Positions 26,603 to 34,253 of a stretch of DNA of 36,391 bases are shown one piece after another; the first letter of the stretch is position 1; each line of letters begins with the position of its first letter. Origin of the DNA: an uncultured Nitrospira sp. GTDB lineage: Bacteria > Nitrospirota > Nitrospiria > Nitrospirales > Nitrospiraceae. The notes beneath the pieces are model-generated. The model was given only the letters and a program-made list of their open reading frames with translations, made no database searches and had not been told where the DNA came from. The stretch spans positions 1 to 36,391 of the forward strand of contig CABVRW010000038.1 of assembly GCA_902500785.1 (NCBI GenBank). Direction: 5' to 3'. The position numbers and the translations under genes were made by a program.

Positions 26603-27232
26603 CTAACCCCTCCGTCCAAATCCCTCCCTCGTCATCACCTCCGCCACGTTCTGTCCGTGCACAAAGACATCGGCGAGCGTGCGACCATAGACATCGTGGC
26701 CGTGCGGAACGATGGTGATCATGCCTTCTTGTAAGAGCCGTTCCAGTCGGAGCGCCGCGTCCCAGCCGCCGGGTTCGGACAACTCCGGAGCGTTGTACCC
26801 CCGGATGCGGATGCGGTCCGTGCCGTAGCGAATGGTGTCGCCATCCACAGTACGGACTTGCCAGGGGTCTACGGTTCGCTCGAAACTTCCTGCCGACAGT
26901 GCGTGACGTGGGAGTGACCGAAGGCCTTTGCTGCGAAAGTGCGATTTCTTCGCGAAGGGGTTCTTGTGCGGCCGCGGCCCGCGTTCATGGTGCCCGTGTC
27001 GATACCGTTGCGCCTGATGTTGAGGCAGCGTCGGGCGTTCTTCCGGCTTCAGTCCCCAACAGTCATGACAGTGAAACGGACTCGGATCTCGCGGAGTTTC
27101 CGGGGTGTAGGTATGTAACGTAGAACGACTTTCTTCCACCGCGCTGAGTACCGGGGAGGCGGGTGACGTCACAAGGAACAGGAGGAGCAACCGGCTCAAG
27201 GTGCGGGAGTCGGGTATGATCGTGTGCAGCAT
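26603..27232 (-). CDS. Secreted staphylococcal-nuclease-like protein
   Basis: 209 aa from the ATG at 27232, which has GGAGGA 8 nt upstream. The N-terminal hydrophobic segment (SRLLLLFLVTSPASPVLSA) is an export signal. It is followed by a His/Arg/Pro-rich linker (about 50-95), then an SNase (TNase) domain: RTVDGDTIRYG, IRIRGYNAPELSE, and VYGRTLADVFVHGQNVAEVMTREG. Counterparts of Arg35 (R144), Glu43 (E150) and Arg87 of staphylococcal nuclease are seen; Asp40 is Asn147, a change found in some homologs. The domain ends soon after REGFG, shorter than typical. Likely a secreted Ca-dependent nuclease, or a non-catalytic derivative. Confidence 0.8.
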   Translation of the reverse strand: MLHTIIPDSRTLSRLLLLFLVTSPASPVLSAVEESRSTLHTYTPETPRDPSPFHCHDCWGLKPEERPTLPQHQAQRYRHGHHERGPRPHKNPFAKKSHFRSKGLRSLPRHALSAGSFERTVDPWQVRTVDGDTIRYGTDRIRIRGYNAPELSEPGGWDAALRLERLLQEGMITIVPHGHDVYGRTLADVFVHGQNVAEVMTREGFGRRG

Positions 27233-27475
27233 GTGAAGGGTCCTCCATTGTTCTGGCGGTAGACAAAGCATGCTCCATGCCATCGGGACGTTGCTGAGAA
27301 GGCGCGGTTGACAAGCCGAAAAACCGCGTGCTCAAATGCCCCTCGGATGGGGAGCTTTGGGCCGATAGCCGAGAGCGTATCGCAAAATTCCCGATACTCT
27401 TCTCCTCTTGCTATCAGCGATAGGGCATTCGCTCTTATCTTTAAGGACGTACGAACTACTACAGGAGAGCCGCTC

Positions 27476-27709
27476 ATGGATATGTTTGGAAAAGTAGGGC
27501 TGGTCGAGGTGCCGATCTTGATCGCTCCCGATCAGAAGGCCTGGATGGATCGCATGATCAAGGAAGGCAAGATCGCGATTCCTCCCGGCGGGACGTTGGA
27601 GAAAGGTTCCCTCTATTCGATGTTTGTCCGCATGCTCCTGCACAACGCGATGGAAGAGCAGAAGCGCCAAGAAGTGTTGGATGCGGAGGACGAGGACGAC
27701 GACGAATAG
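27476..27709 (+). CDS. Small acidic-tailed protein of unknown function
   Basis: 77 aa from the ATG at 27476 with ACAGGAGAG just upstream. Sequence: MDMFGKVGLVEVPILI, then helices including GGTLEKGSLYSMFVRMLLHNAMEEQ and a strongly acidic tail (AEDEDDDE). The first codons of the longer open frame (from 27308) lack a ribosome site. No family recognised. It is followed by a perfect inverted repeat and then by convergent hemL. Confidence 0.7.
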   Translation: MDMFGKVGLVEVPILIAPDQKAWMDRMIKEGKIAIPPGGTLEKGSLYSMFVRMLLHNAMEEQKRQEVLDAEDEDDDE

Positions 27710-27766
27710 GTCAGGATGCTGGACAGGGTCTCCGGCGTCCACAGGCCTAAGGTCTGTATCCGAATG

Positions 27767-27802
27767 GATGCATTTCGTATCGAAACCGATACGAAATGCA
27801 TC
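27767..27802. terminator. Perfect 16-bp inverted repeat, possible bidirectional terminator
   Basis: GATGCATTTCGTATCG is followed by AAAC and then by its exact reverse complement. The stem is 16 bp with a 4-nt loop. It lies between the ends of the convergent small-protein and hemL genes, about 58 bp and 30 bp away. A convergent position suits a shared terminator, but there is no U-tract on either side, so it could instead be a protein-binding palindrome or RNA-processing structure. Confidence 0.45.
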
Positions 27803-27831
27803 TCACGCTAGGCATGTTACGAGCGATGATC

Positions 27832-29115
27832 CTAGAGGTTTTTGAATGCGGCCTCGGCGGCGCTGATGGTGCGGTCGATTTCCTTAGACGTATGGGCGAC
27901 CGACATGAAGGCGGCTTCGAACTGTGACGGGGCCAGGTAGATCCCAGCGTCCAACATTTGGTGAAAGAACTTCGCGTAGGCCTTGGTGTCAGACTTCTTG
28001 GCCGATGCCCAGTCCACAACCGGCCCCTGAGTAAAGAACGCACACATCATCGAGCTGACGCGAGTTTGGGTGAGTGAGACCCCGGCTTTTCGCGCGGCGT
28101 GGCCCAGTCCCTCGGCCAGGGCGACGGATCGCTGTTCGAGTTGTTCATAGGTACCGGGCTTCTTGAGGCGCTTCAGCGTCTCGATGCCGGCTGTGACAGC
28201 CAGCGGATTGCCTGACAAGGTGCCTGCCTGATAGACCGGTCCGGATGGCGCGATCATCTTCATAATGTCCTTCGCGCCGCCGTAGGCACCCACCGGAAGT
28301 CCCCCGCCGATAATTTTCCCTAAGATCGTAAGATCGGGCTTGATGTCATACAGCGTTTGCGCGCCGCCGTATTGCACACGGAATCCGGAGATGACTTCGT
28401 CGAAAATCAGCAGCATGCCGTGCGCATCGGTGAGTGTTCGTAGGGCCTGCAGGAATTCCGGCGAGGGCGGGATCACACCCATGTTGCCGGCGATCGGCTC
28501 GACGATGACACAGGCGAGCTGACGGTAGTGTTTCTTGATCAGCTTCTCGACGGTAGCCAGGTCGTTATAGGGCGCGGTCAATGTGTGTTTCGTGAAATCT
28601 TCCGGCACGCCTGGACAGTCGGGAATCCCGAGTGTCGTGAGGCCTGACCCTGCCTTCGCCAGCAAGTAGTCGCTGTGCCCGTGGTAGCAGCCTTCGAATT
28701 TGAGGACCCCATCGCGTTTGGTATAGGCGCGGGCGACTCGAATGGCGCTCATGACCGCTTCAGTCCCTGAACTCACCAGCCGCACCAGTTCCATGGACGG
28801 CAGAGCCTCGCGGATCATGGTGGCCAGGTGAATTTCCAATTCCGTCGGCGCGCCGTAACTCGTTCCGTTCGCGGCGGCCTGTTGAATCGCCTTGGTCACG
28901 GTGGCGGGCGCGTGACCGAGAATCATGGGCCCCCAAGACAGCACGTAATCGATGTAGTTATTCCCGTCGACGTCATAGAGGCGCGAGCCTTTGGCCCGTG
29001 CGATGAAACGAGGCTGTCCGCCCACCGAGCGAAAGGCACGAACCGGGCTGTTCACCCCCCCGGGAATGATGAGTTGCGCGTCCGCGAAGAGTTGTTCCGA
29101 TCGTTGTGTTTTCAT
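27832..29115 (-). CDS. hemL: Glutamate-1-semialdehyde 2,1-aminomutase
   Basis: 427 aa, the normal GSAM length. This PLP enzyme converts glutamate-1-semialdehyde to 5-aminolevulinate in the C5 route to heme and related tetrapyrroles. Signatures are PGGVNSPVRAFRSVGG at the N-terminus, LVSSGTEAVMSAIRVARAYT, FDEVISGFRVQYGGAQ, and ILGKIIGGGLPVGAYGG with the PLP lysine near residue 266, then QAGTLSGNPLAVTAGIETL. The ATG at 29115 gives MKTQRSEQLFADAQ, the usual start. Upstream, 278 bp separate it from a divergent small gene; I see no distinct promoter there. Confidence 0.97.
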   Translation of the reverse strand: MKTQRSEQLFADAQLIIPGGVNSPVRAFRSVGGQPRFIARAKGSRLYDVDGNNYIDYVLSWGPMILGHAPATVTKAIQQAAANGTSYGAPTELEIHLATMIREALPSMELVRLVSSGTEAVMSAIRVARAYTKRDGVLKFEGCYHGHSDYLLAKAGSGLTTLGIPDCPGVPEDFTKHTLTAPYNDLATVEKLIKKHYRQLACVIVEPIAGNMGVIPPSPEFLQALRTLTDAHGMLLIFDEVISGFRVQYGGAQTLYDIKPDLTILGKIIGGGLPVGAYGGAKDIMKMIAPSGPVYQAGTLSGNPLAVTAGIETLKRLKKPGTYEQLEQRSVALAEGLGHAARKAGVSLTQTRVSSMMCAFFTQGPVVDWASAKKSDTKAYAKFFHQMLDAGIYLAPSQFEAAFMSVAHTSKEIDRTISAAEAAFKNL

Positions 29116-29393
29116 GGGTCTCTTTCATCGAGCGGTGAGTTGGGGCGCCAACCTACCACGGGAAATTAAAAACGGTCAATTGGAGAGGCGTATAGACGCC
29201 ATTCCCGTAGTGGGACCGATATTCTCCTTGTCGACGATTCGATACAGCCGGTTATCTGAATAGATACATCATCGATGAACTCGTATTGTGCTTAGGCAAT
29301 GTTAGCACAGATAAACAATGAGTTAGCGGTCCTCGTCTCAATGGCGCAGGTTTTGCTGATGGGAGGGGTGGATACCGCTGCGTAGGAGAAACA

Positions 29394-29681
29394 ATGAAAG
29401 TGATCTGTTCCTGGTGCCAGAGCGAGGGCCGGTCCGGGTTGGTACGAGAGAAGGCCTCGTTCGCTGATCTACGCGAAACCCATGGGATCTGTACCGTCCA
29501 CCTCCAGCAAATGGGCGTCGGCTCGGATCCGCTGGTTCCTAGTTATGACGAAACATCGCTGCCGCGCCATGAGTCCGGCGTCATTCGCCGAAGGTCACTC
29601 CCCGCCGTGCTTGTGATGAATGAGCGGCGCGTCCCCGGTCCTCCCCACTCGCTCTCAGCGGCTTTGAGGCTCTCCAGCTAA
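29394..29681 (+). CDS. Cys/His mini-protein, paralog A
   Basis: 95 aa, with GTAGGAGAAACA just before the ATG. The N-terminus MKVICSWCQSEG carries CxxC, and THGICTVHLQQM supplies H-x2-C-x2-H, so a single zinc site is plausible. The same layout occurs in the gene starting 180 bp downstream. The C-terminal 45 residues are not shared with the paralog and are low in complexity. Function is unknown; a regulatory or zinc-binding adaptor role is speculation. Confidence 0.62.
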   Translation: MKVICSWCQSEGRSGLVREKASFADLRETHGICTVHLQQMGVGSDPLVPSYDETSLPRHESGVIRRRSLPAVLVMNERRVPGPPHSLSAALRLSS

Positions 29682-29864
29682 AAGAGACAAAAAACGTCAA
29701 TCATTGCCGGAATGACACGTTATTGACGACATGAACGAATAAGTTCGTCTGGTTAAAACGATGCATCATGCTGAAACTAGTGCATATTTTGTTTGCTTGT
29801 GGCTTCTGGTGTGACTCTTGCGCCCATAAAGTCGGTAGTTGGACTACCAAGAAGGAGTATCCCT

Positions 29865-30125
29865 GTGAAAGTGCTCTGTGCCTGGTGTGTGCGAGACGGT
29901 AGGCCGGCGTATCTGCGCGAGAAATCGCCGCTGGACGATCCCAGTGAAACGCATGGGCTCTGTGGTGATCATTTCACCTCGCTGAGTGCGAGTGTGGGAC
30001 AAGTCGTCACATCGAGAGTCTGGCTGATTTCACGCGTGAATGACTTCTCATGGGGACTCACGCGGTGGGCGCAACGAATGATGGGGCGATTCTGCTCTCT
30101 ACTCGTCACCGATATCGAGCGGTAG
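29865..30125 (+). CDS. Cys/His mini-protein, paralog B
   Basis: 86 aa, starting at a GTG at 29865 with AAGGAG about 9 nt upstream. VKVLCAWCVRDGRPAYLREKS and ETHGLCGDHF repeat the CxxC...HxxCxxH pattern of the gene at 29394, with identical spacing between the conserved blocks. The C-terminal part (WLISRVNDFSWGLTRWAQRMM) differs from the paralog. Start codons further upstream are in a region without a ribosome site. Confidence 0.62.
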   Translation: MKVLCAWCVRDGRPAYLREKSPLDDPSETHGLCGDHFTSLSASVGQVVTSRVWLISRVNDFSWGLTRWAQRMMGRFCSLLVTDIER

Positions 30126-30151
30126 CCCGGCACCCGAGAACGAGTGCCGGG
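30126..30151. terminator. Hairpin between convergent genes
   Basis: CCCGGCAC and GTGCCGGG form an 8-bp perfect GC-rich stem with a 10-nt loop, starting directly after the stop of the second mini-protein and ending 10 bp before the end of the YidB-type gene. There is no U-tract. The position and strong stem suit a bidirectional terminator. Confidence 0.55.
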
Positions 30152-30160
30152 AATCGGATC

Positions 30161-30571
30161 CTACCCGAGTGTCCCTCGCAAGAGATTCAATCCCTGTTCA
30201 ATTAATTTCGTATCCGGCATCTTGCCACCCGGCGTCAGCTGATCGATCAAACCGGGAAGCAGATTAGCCAGTTGACCGCCGGCTGCTTCCGGGCTCATTC
30301 CTGCCTGGGACGCCAGTTGCTTCAGGAGGTCGCCACCCAAGCCCTGTTGGACCTGCTCCGCGGAAATCGGCAGGTTCTTCCCCGTGCCGACCCAGGAGTT
30401 GACGATGTCCCCCAGGCCGTGTTTCTGAAAGGCCTGAATGAGTCCGCTGAATCCACCGATGGAACTGTTCTGCCCTAGCAGGCCCACCACGGCTTGCATC
30501 AGCGGATTCTGTTCGCTGCTGGCCCCCATCATGCCGGCCGCTGCCTGTCCGAGTTGATCGAGAAGACCCAT
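30161..30571 (-). CDS. YidB family protein (DUF937)
   Basis: 136 aa. MGLLDQLGQAAAGMM at the N-terminus, the Gly/Gln-rich SSIGGFSGLIQAFQKHGLGDIVNSWVGTGKN, and then SAEQVQQGLGGDLLKQLASQAGMSPEAAGGQLANLLPGLIDQLTPGG match the YidB/DUF937 family. No signal peptide is present and the role is unknown. It lies 36 bp after the barstar-like gene on the same strand and may be part of that transcript. Confidence 0.87.
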   Translation of the reverse strand: MGLLDQLGQAAAGMMGASSEQNPLMQAVVGLLGQNSSIGGFSGLIQAFQKHGLGDIVNSWVGTGKNLPISAEQVQQGLGGDLLKQLASQAGMSPEAAGGQLANLLPGLIDQLTPGGKMPDTKLIEQGLNLLRGTLG

Positions 30572-30607
30572 CGTGACCTCCTTGTGTGTATCGAAACCGT
30601 GCCTCGC

Positions 30608-31144
30608 CTACGGCGTGGATTTTTTCGACTTCCTGACCGGCGTGGATTTCGCCGCCTTGCGCTCCATGGCCAAGGGCGGCGCGAACCAATTGTGGCGGGT
30701 GCGCTTGTGGCGATCCGAGACGGCCAGTACGGCGTGAAACGGCAGGCCGTCTCCCGTCGCCTCGTCGGATTCTTTCAGGCTCCAGGCTTCACCGGCTTCA
30801 CTCAGAATTTCGACGAAGGTTTCAAAGTCGTCCTCTTCATCGGGTTTCGTCAGCACTTGGTCGGCATCCGTGACCACCACGAGGTAGCCTTTGGCCGGCA
30901 GCCAGTCCAGGTCGGCCAAACATTCTTCGAGGGCATCCCAGTTGTGGCCGAAATATTCGGGAAACGAAAAGACCCGGCTGAACTCATCCAGCAGGCCCGA
31001 CTTCGTCTTACATTTCTTGCCGGAGATGGTTTTGGTCACGAAGTGGGCTGGGACCGAGAGTATGGTATCGAGTGCTTCTCCTTCGGCGTGCACCAGGAGA
31101 TGTGCCCACGGTTTCTTGATCGATTGGAGGGCGATGAGCGACAT
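30608..31144 (-). CDS. Barstar-like RNase inhibitor
   Basis: 178 aa with a central barstar motif: KSGLLDEFSRVFSFPEYFG followed by HNWDALEECLADLDWLP (about 48-83). The Asp and Glu of the WDALEECL helix correspond to the acidic residues with which barstar plugs the barnase active site. The gene starts 6 bp after the stop of a barnase/RNase-Sa-like gene, the classic toxin-inhibitor arrangement. No signal peptide is seen, so the inhibitor would stay in the cytoplasm. The protein is about twice the size of Bacillus barstar and ends in a basic tail (ERKAAKSTPVRKSKKS), whose role is unknown. Confidence 0.82.
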   Translation of the reverse strand: MSLIALQSIKKPWAHLLVHAEGEALDTILSVPAHFVTKTISGKKCKTKSGLLDEFSRVFSFPEYFGHNWDALEECLADLDWLPAKGYLVVVTDADQVLTKPDEEDDFETFVEILSEAGEAWSLKESDEATGDGLPFHAVLAVSDRHKRTRHNWFAPPLAMERKAAKSTPVRKSKKSTP

Positions 31145-31150
31145 GTATCC

Positions 31151-31612
31151 TCAATTCATCGGAATAAATGAACGGTAGTGATCGGCGGTGTAATAGGCCT
31201 TGCCGGTGCGTTGTTCGATAACGATCCGTTCGGCCCCTCGATTCTTCCCCGGCACCTTTGGATGCACATCATACTCGCGATAGCGACCGCTCGGCAGCAC
31301 GCGCTCACGATTCTGAAAGGTGCGTCCCCCGACGTATCCCGGCGGCGGATCACCATGCCTCGTCTCAATGGCGCTCAGGGTGTCCCGCGCGGAGAGGGGA
31401 ATGGCTGCCTGGACGTCCCGCGGCTTGGTCTCGGGGCCGGCGCGTACGGAACCGTTCTGTGTGTGCGGCGCCTGCTCAGGAGGAGGCGTGAGGATCGGCG
31501 TCGGCGCATCGAGGACTGTCCGGCCCGGTTCCATCGCAAAGGAGGGGCCCACAGACAGGGCGATCGTCGTGCAGAGCCAGAGGAGAAGGTGCGTGATGCG
31601 TCGAATGAACAT
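31151..31612 (-). CDS. Secreted guanyl-specific RNase, barnase/RNase Sa-like
   Basis: 153 aa with an N-terminal signal peptide (LLLWLCTTIALSVGPSFA). The C-terminal 75 residues follow the RNase Sa pattern: TFQNRERVLP (RNase Sa has FQNRESVLP), YREYDVHPKV with the candidate general base Glu113, GAERIVIEQRTG with Arg129, and YYTADHYRSF with the candidate general acid His145. It should cut RNA after guanosine. A Pro-rich linker of about 45 residues joins signal and domain. The barstar-like gene follows at once, as expected for protection of the producer before export. There is no evidence for a contact-dependent delivery module here. Confidence 0.85.
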   Translation of the reverse strand: MFIRRITHLLLWLCTTIALSVGPSFAMEPGRTVLDAPTPILTPPPEQAPHTQNGSVRAGPETKPRDVQAAIPLSARDTLSAIETRHGDPPPGYVGGRTFQNRERVLPSGRYREYDVHPKVPGKNRGAERIVIEQRTGKAYYTADHYRSFIPMN

Positions 31613-31706
31613 AACGATTCACAACCGGTGGCATCAACAGGGATGACCCTAACATGTCACATGGGAGGGGTCAACGCCGTCCCGCGGGGGTAGGATCGAG
31701 GTCTCG

Positions 31707-34046
31707 CTAGATGCTGTCGTGGGTCATTTCCGTTCCATGCATGCGGGTAAACAATTCCCAGTCGAACGGTTTGGGTGAGACGGCGTGAAGAGGAATCGTT
31801 TCGAGCCGGTTCGAATCGTGATACGCCACCATGCAGCCGACGATGGTGTCCGGTTGTTCGACCAGCCGGCGAACGGTTTCGTAGGCGAGGTGTTGCGCGA
31901 TCATTTTATCCTCCGGCGTCGGGGGGGCGCCTCGGAGTGTATGTCCCAAGATCGTCGCCTTTGTGGCAGAAGCCAAGGAATAGTGGCCGGCCGTCTCCCG
32001 ACGTTGCGGCCAGGCTGCGATGGTGTTGGCCACATATTCGACCAGCCCGTGGACACCACCTTCCCGGTGATGCCGGTGAGGCGTGCGCTCCGCCACGACA
32101 AAGATGTGGCTCTTGTTGGGCACCCCCAACGTGCGTTTTAAGGTGCCCAGCACAATTTCTTCGATGTACGCATCGGGATCGGGGTGCTCGTTCACGAGGA
32201 TGCCCTCCGCGCGGGCCTGATAGGCGCTGGCGAGGGCCAGGTGGCCGGATCCGGCGCCCATGACCTCCACAAAAAAGATGCTGCCCATGGCGGCGCTGGT
32301 CGCCTTGAGGGATTCAATGGATTGATTCGCCAGGGCGATTGCCGAATGAAAGCCCAATGAGGTCGTGCCGGCGATGTTATTGTCGATCGTGCCGGGAATG
32401 CCGACGACCTGCACCCCGTAGGTTTCATGAATCGCCCGGGCGCCTCGCAGGCTGCCGTCACCGCCCAAGACCACGAGCGCCGAATCTTCAAGATAGGGCG
32501 CCAGCGAGCGCATGGCGGCGCGTTGCACCTGCTCGTCTTTGAAATCTTCGAAACGACTGCTGCCGATAGGGCTGCTGGCATGGCTGCTCATGCCGCGCGT
32601 GTCTTCCTCGGTGACGGTATCGATCCAATTGTTGGCCAGCCCGAGGAAACCGTGCCGGACGAAGAAGACATCCAGGCCGAAGCGGTTCCCGGTCACGCGA
32701 AGTTCTTTCAACGCCGCCCCGCCGCCTGCGAAATCTCCGCCCGATACCAGCGCGAGGAGGCGCTTGATCCGCTGTGGCTTGAGCGTCACACGCTGACTCC
32801 GCTCGCGCTCGATGGTCACCCAGGCTTCGCGGGCCACCCGTTCGCTTTCAATCAAACCGACGGCGGTGGAATACCCGGAGAGTTTGCCGTTCTCCAACGT
32901 GAGAAGGACGACATTGTCCTGGCCTTCTTTGTATTCGCCGAATTCTGAAAACGCTTCGCGGAACGGACGCGGGTCCAGATAGATGCGCAGCGCGCGCAGA
33001 GTCGAACTGTGGGTGTAGAGGCACAAGACCTCTCCGGGATGGGAACGGCCGAGCCGGTGGAGGCCGTCGATGACATCGATATAGAGGTCGAAGAACGAAT
33101 GCCCGCCTGGGTAGCTATAGAAGGGATGTTTGATGAGACGCTTGGCGGTCTTCGCATCGACGCCGAAGGCCTGGGCCGCTGCCTCGACCTCGGCCTGCTT
33201 TTCCATGCCGGTGGCCCAACCGAAATCCTGCGATTCCAATGTCGGCTCGACATGAGGGTGCACGGCGTCCGCTCGATCGGGGATCAGCGCCTTCGTGATT
33301 CGCCGGCAGAGTTGTTCCGTGTTCGGGCTATGGCTGATGAGGTGGAGAAAAGTGCGCGGGTCCAAATAATTGCGCAACTGCAGATAACCCAATTGCTGTC
33401 CGACCACGCCTACCATACGTGCCAACGCCGCCCCAACGGCTTCCGCCCTGGGCACACCGCGCTCGGTATCCAGGACGTTGGCCAGGCGTCGCCCGACCCG
33501 ATGGGTCTTACTCTCGACTTCCGAGACGCCGTGGCGCATCGTGAGAAACAGCGTGCGGTCGCCGAGGTCACGAGGGAGCAGCCAGAACCGGTCATCACCC
33601 AAATCCAAGACTATGCGGCCTTCGGCCAACTGCGGGGTCAGATGGGCGCGCGGCACGATGGCAACCGGACGGCGATGGGTGGGTTTTGGGGTTGCGCCGA
33701 TCGGCGCGCGATATAACGGCGCCAGTTCCCCGCGAGCCAGGAGCCAATTCCAAGCGGCAAAGAACACCAGCGGATCGTTGCCGCAGGCGTCGGCAATCAA
33801 CTCCTGACGTGCTGCGCGATAGGCGTCGGCGCTGGGCAGACCGGCCTGGGTGACCTGGATGAACGTTCTGATCCTGTCGGTCGCTTCCTCGGCCCGCTGC
33901 CGCCGGTCGGTAGACGGCGGGGGTGGAGGGGGCAGCACGAACCGGCTGCTCGATAGACGTTGCGTGAGCACGTCCCCATAGGCCAGCAGGCCATTGATCG
34001 TGACAAAGTCCAATTGATCGGTTGCCTGACTGTCCGATGCGTTCAT
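31707..34046 (-). CDS. Histidine phosphatase-phosphofructokinase fusion protein
   Basis: 779 aa in one uninterrupted frame. Residues 1-130 have no recognised domain. About 165-395 form a histidine phosphatase (phosphoglycerate-mutase superfamily): FLTMRHGVSE with His172, ISHSPNTEQL, DFGWATGME, YPGGHSFFDLYIDVIDGL, and CLYTHSSTLRAL with His346. From about 430 to the end is a phosphofructokinase domain: LVSGGDFAGGGAALK, VVLGGDGSLRGARAI (the GGDGS of ATP-type enzymes), GIPGTIDNNIAGT and LGHTLRGAPPTPEDK. Diverged sites include MGAGSG where E. coli PFK has MGR, GHS for GES, and LESQDFG for LNEIDFG. A kinase joined to a phosphatase recalls animal PFK-2/FBPase-2, but with a PFK-1-type kinase. Activities of both halves are inferred only. 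Confidence 0.82.
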   Translation of the reverse strand: MNASDSQATDQLDFVTINGLLAYGDVLTQRLSSSRFVLPPPPPPSTDRRQRAEEATDRIRTFIQVTQAGLPSADAYRAARQELIADACGNDPLVFFAAWNWLLARGELAPLYRAPIGATPKPTHRRPVAIVPRAHLTPQLAEGRIVLDLGDDRFWLLPRDLGDRTLFLTMRHGVSEVESKTHRVGRRLANVLDTERGVPRAEAVGAALARMVGVVGQQLGYLQLRNYLDPRTFLHLISHSPNTEQLCRRITKALIPDRADAVHPHVEPTLESQDFGWATGMEKQAEVEAAAQAFGVDAKTAKRLIKHPFYSYPGGHSFFDLYIDVIDGLHRLGRSHPGEVLCLYTHSSTLRALRIYLDPRPFREAFSEFGEYKEGQDNVVLLTLENGKLSGYSTAVGLIESERVAREAWVTIERERSQRVTLKPQRIKRLLALVSGGDFAGGGAALKELRVTGNRFGLDVFFVRHGFLGLANNWIDTVTEEDTRGMSSHASSPIGSSRFEDFKDEQVQRAAMRSLAPYLEDSALVVLGGDGSLRGARAIHETYGVQVVGIPGTIDNNIAGTTSLGFHSAIALANQSIESLKATSAAMGSIFFVEVMGAGSGHLALASAYQARAEGILVNEHPDPDAYIEEIVLGTLKRTLGVPNKSHIFVVAERTPHRHHREGGVHGLVEYVANTIAAWPQRRETAGHYSLASATKATILGHTLRGAPPTPEDKMIAQHLAYETVRRLVEQPDTIVGCMVAYHDSNRLETIPLHAVSPKPFDWELFTRMHGTEMTHDSI

Positions 34047-34253
34047 GCGTGGCCTCGCGTGCCGGTTCGTAAGTAAATTCTAATGAGATTGGCGTCCGTG
34101 ATCTCCGAGAAGGATGTGGATGTTCTTTTGCGGCATAGTGTTGGGTTTGTTAGAATGATCCATTGCCGACCGAACGACGGACGCATCCAGTCTCACCGTT
34201 CACGTACAAGATGGTGTGCCGGGCCTATCTTGTCAAGACAGAAGCACAGCGCC

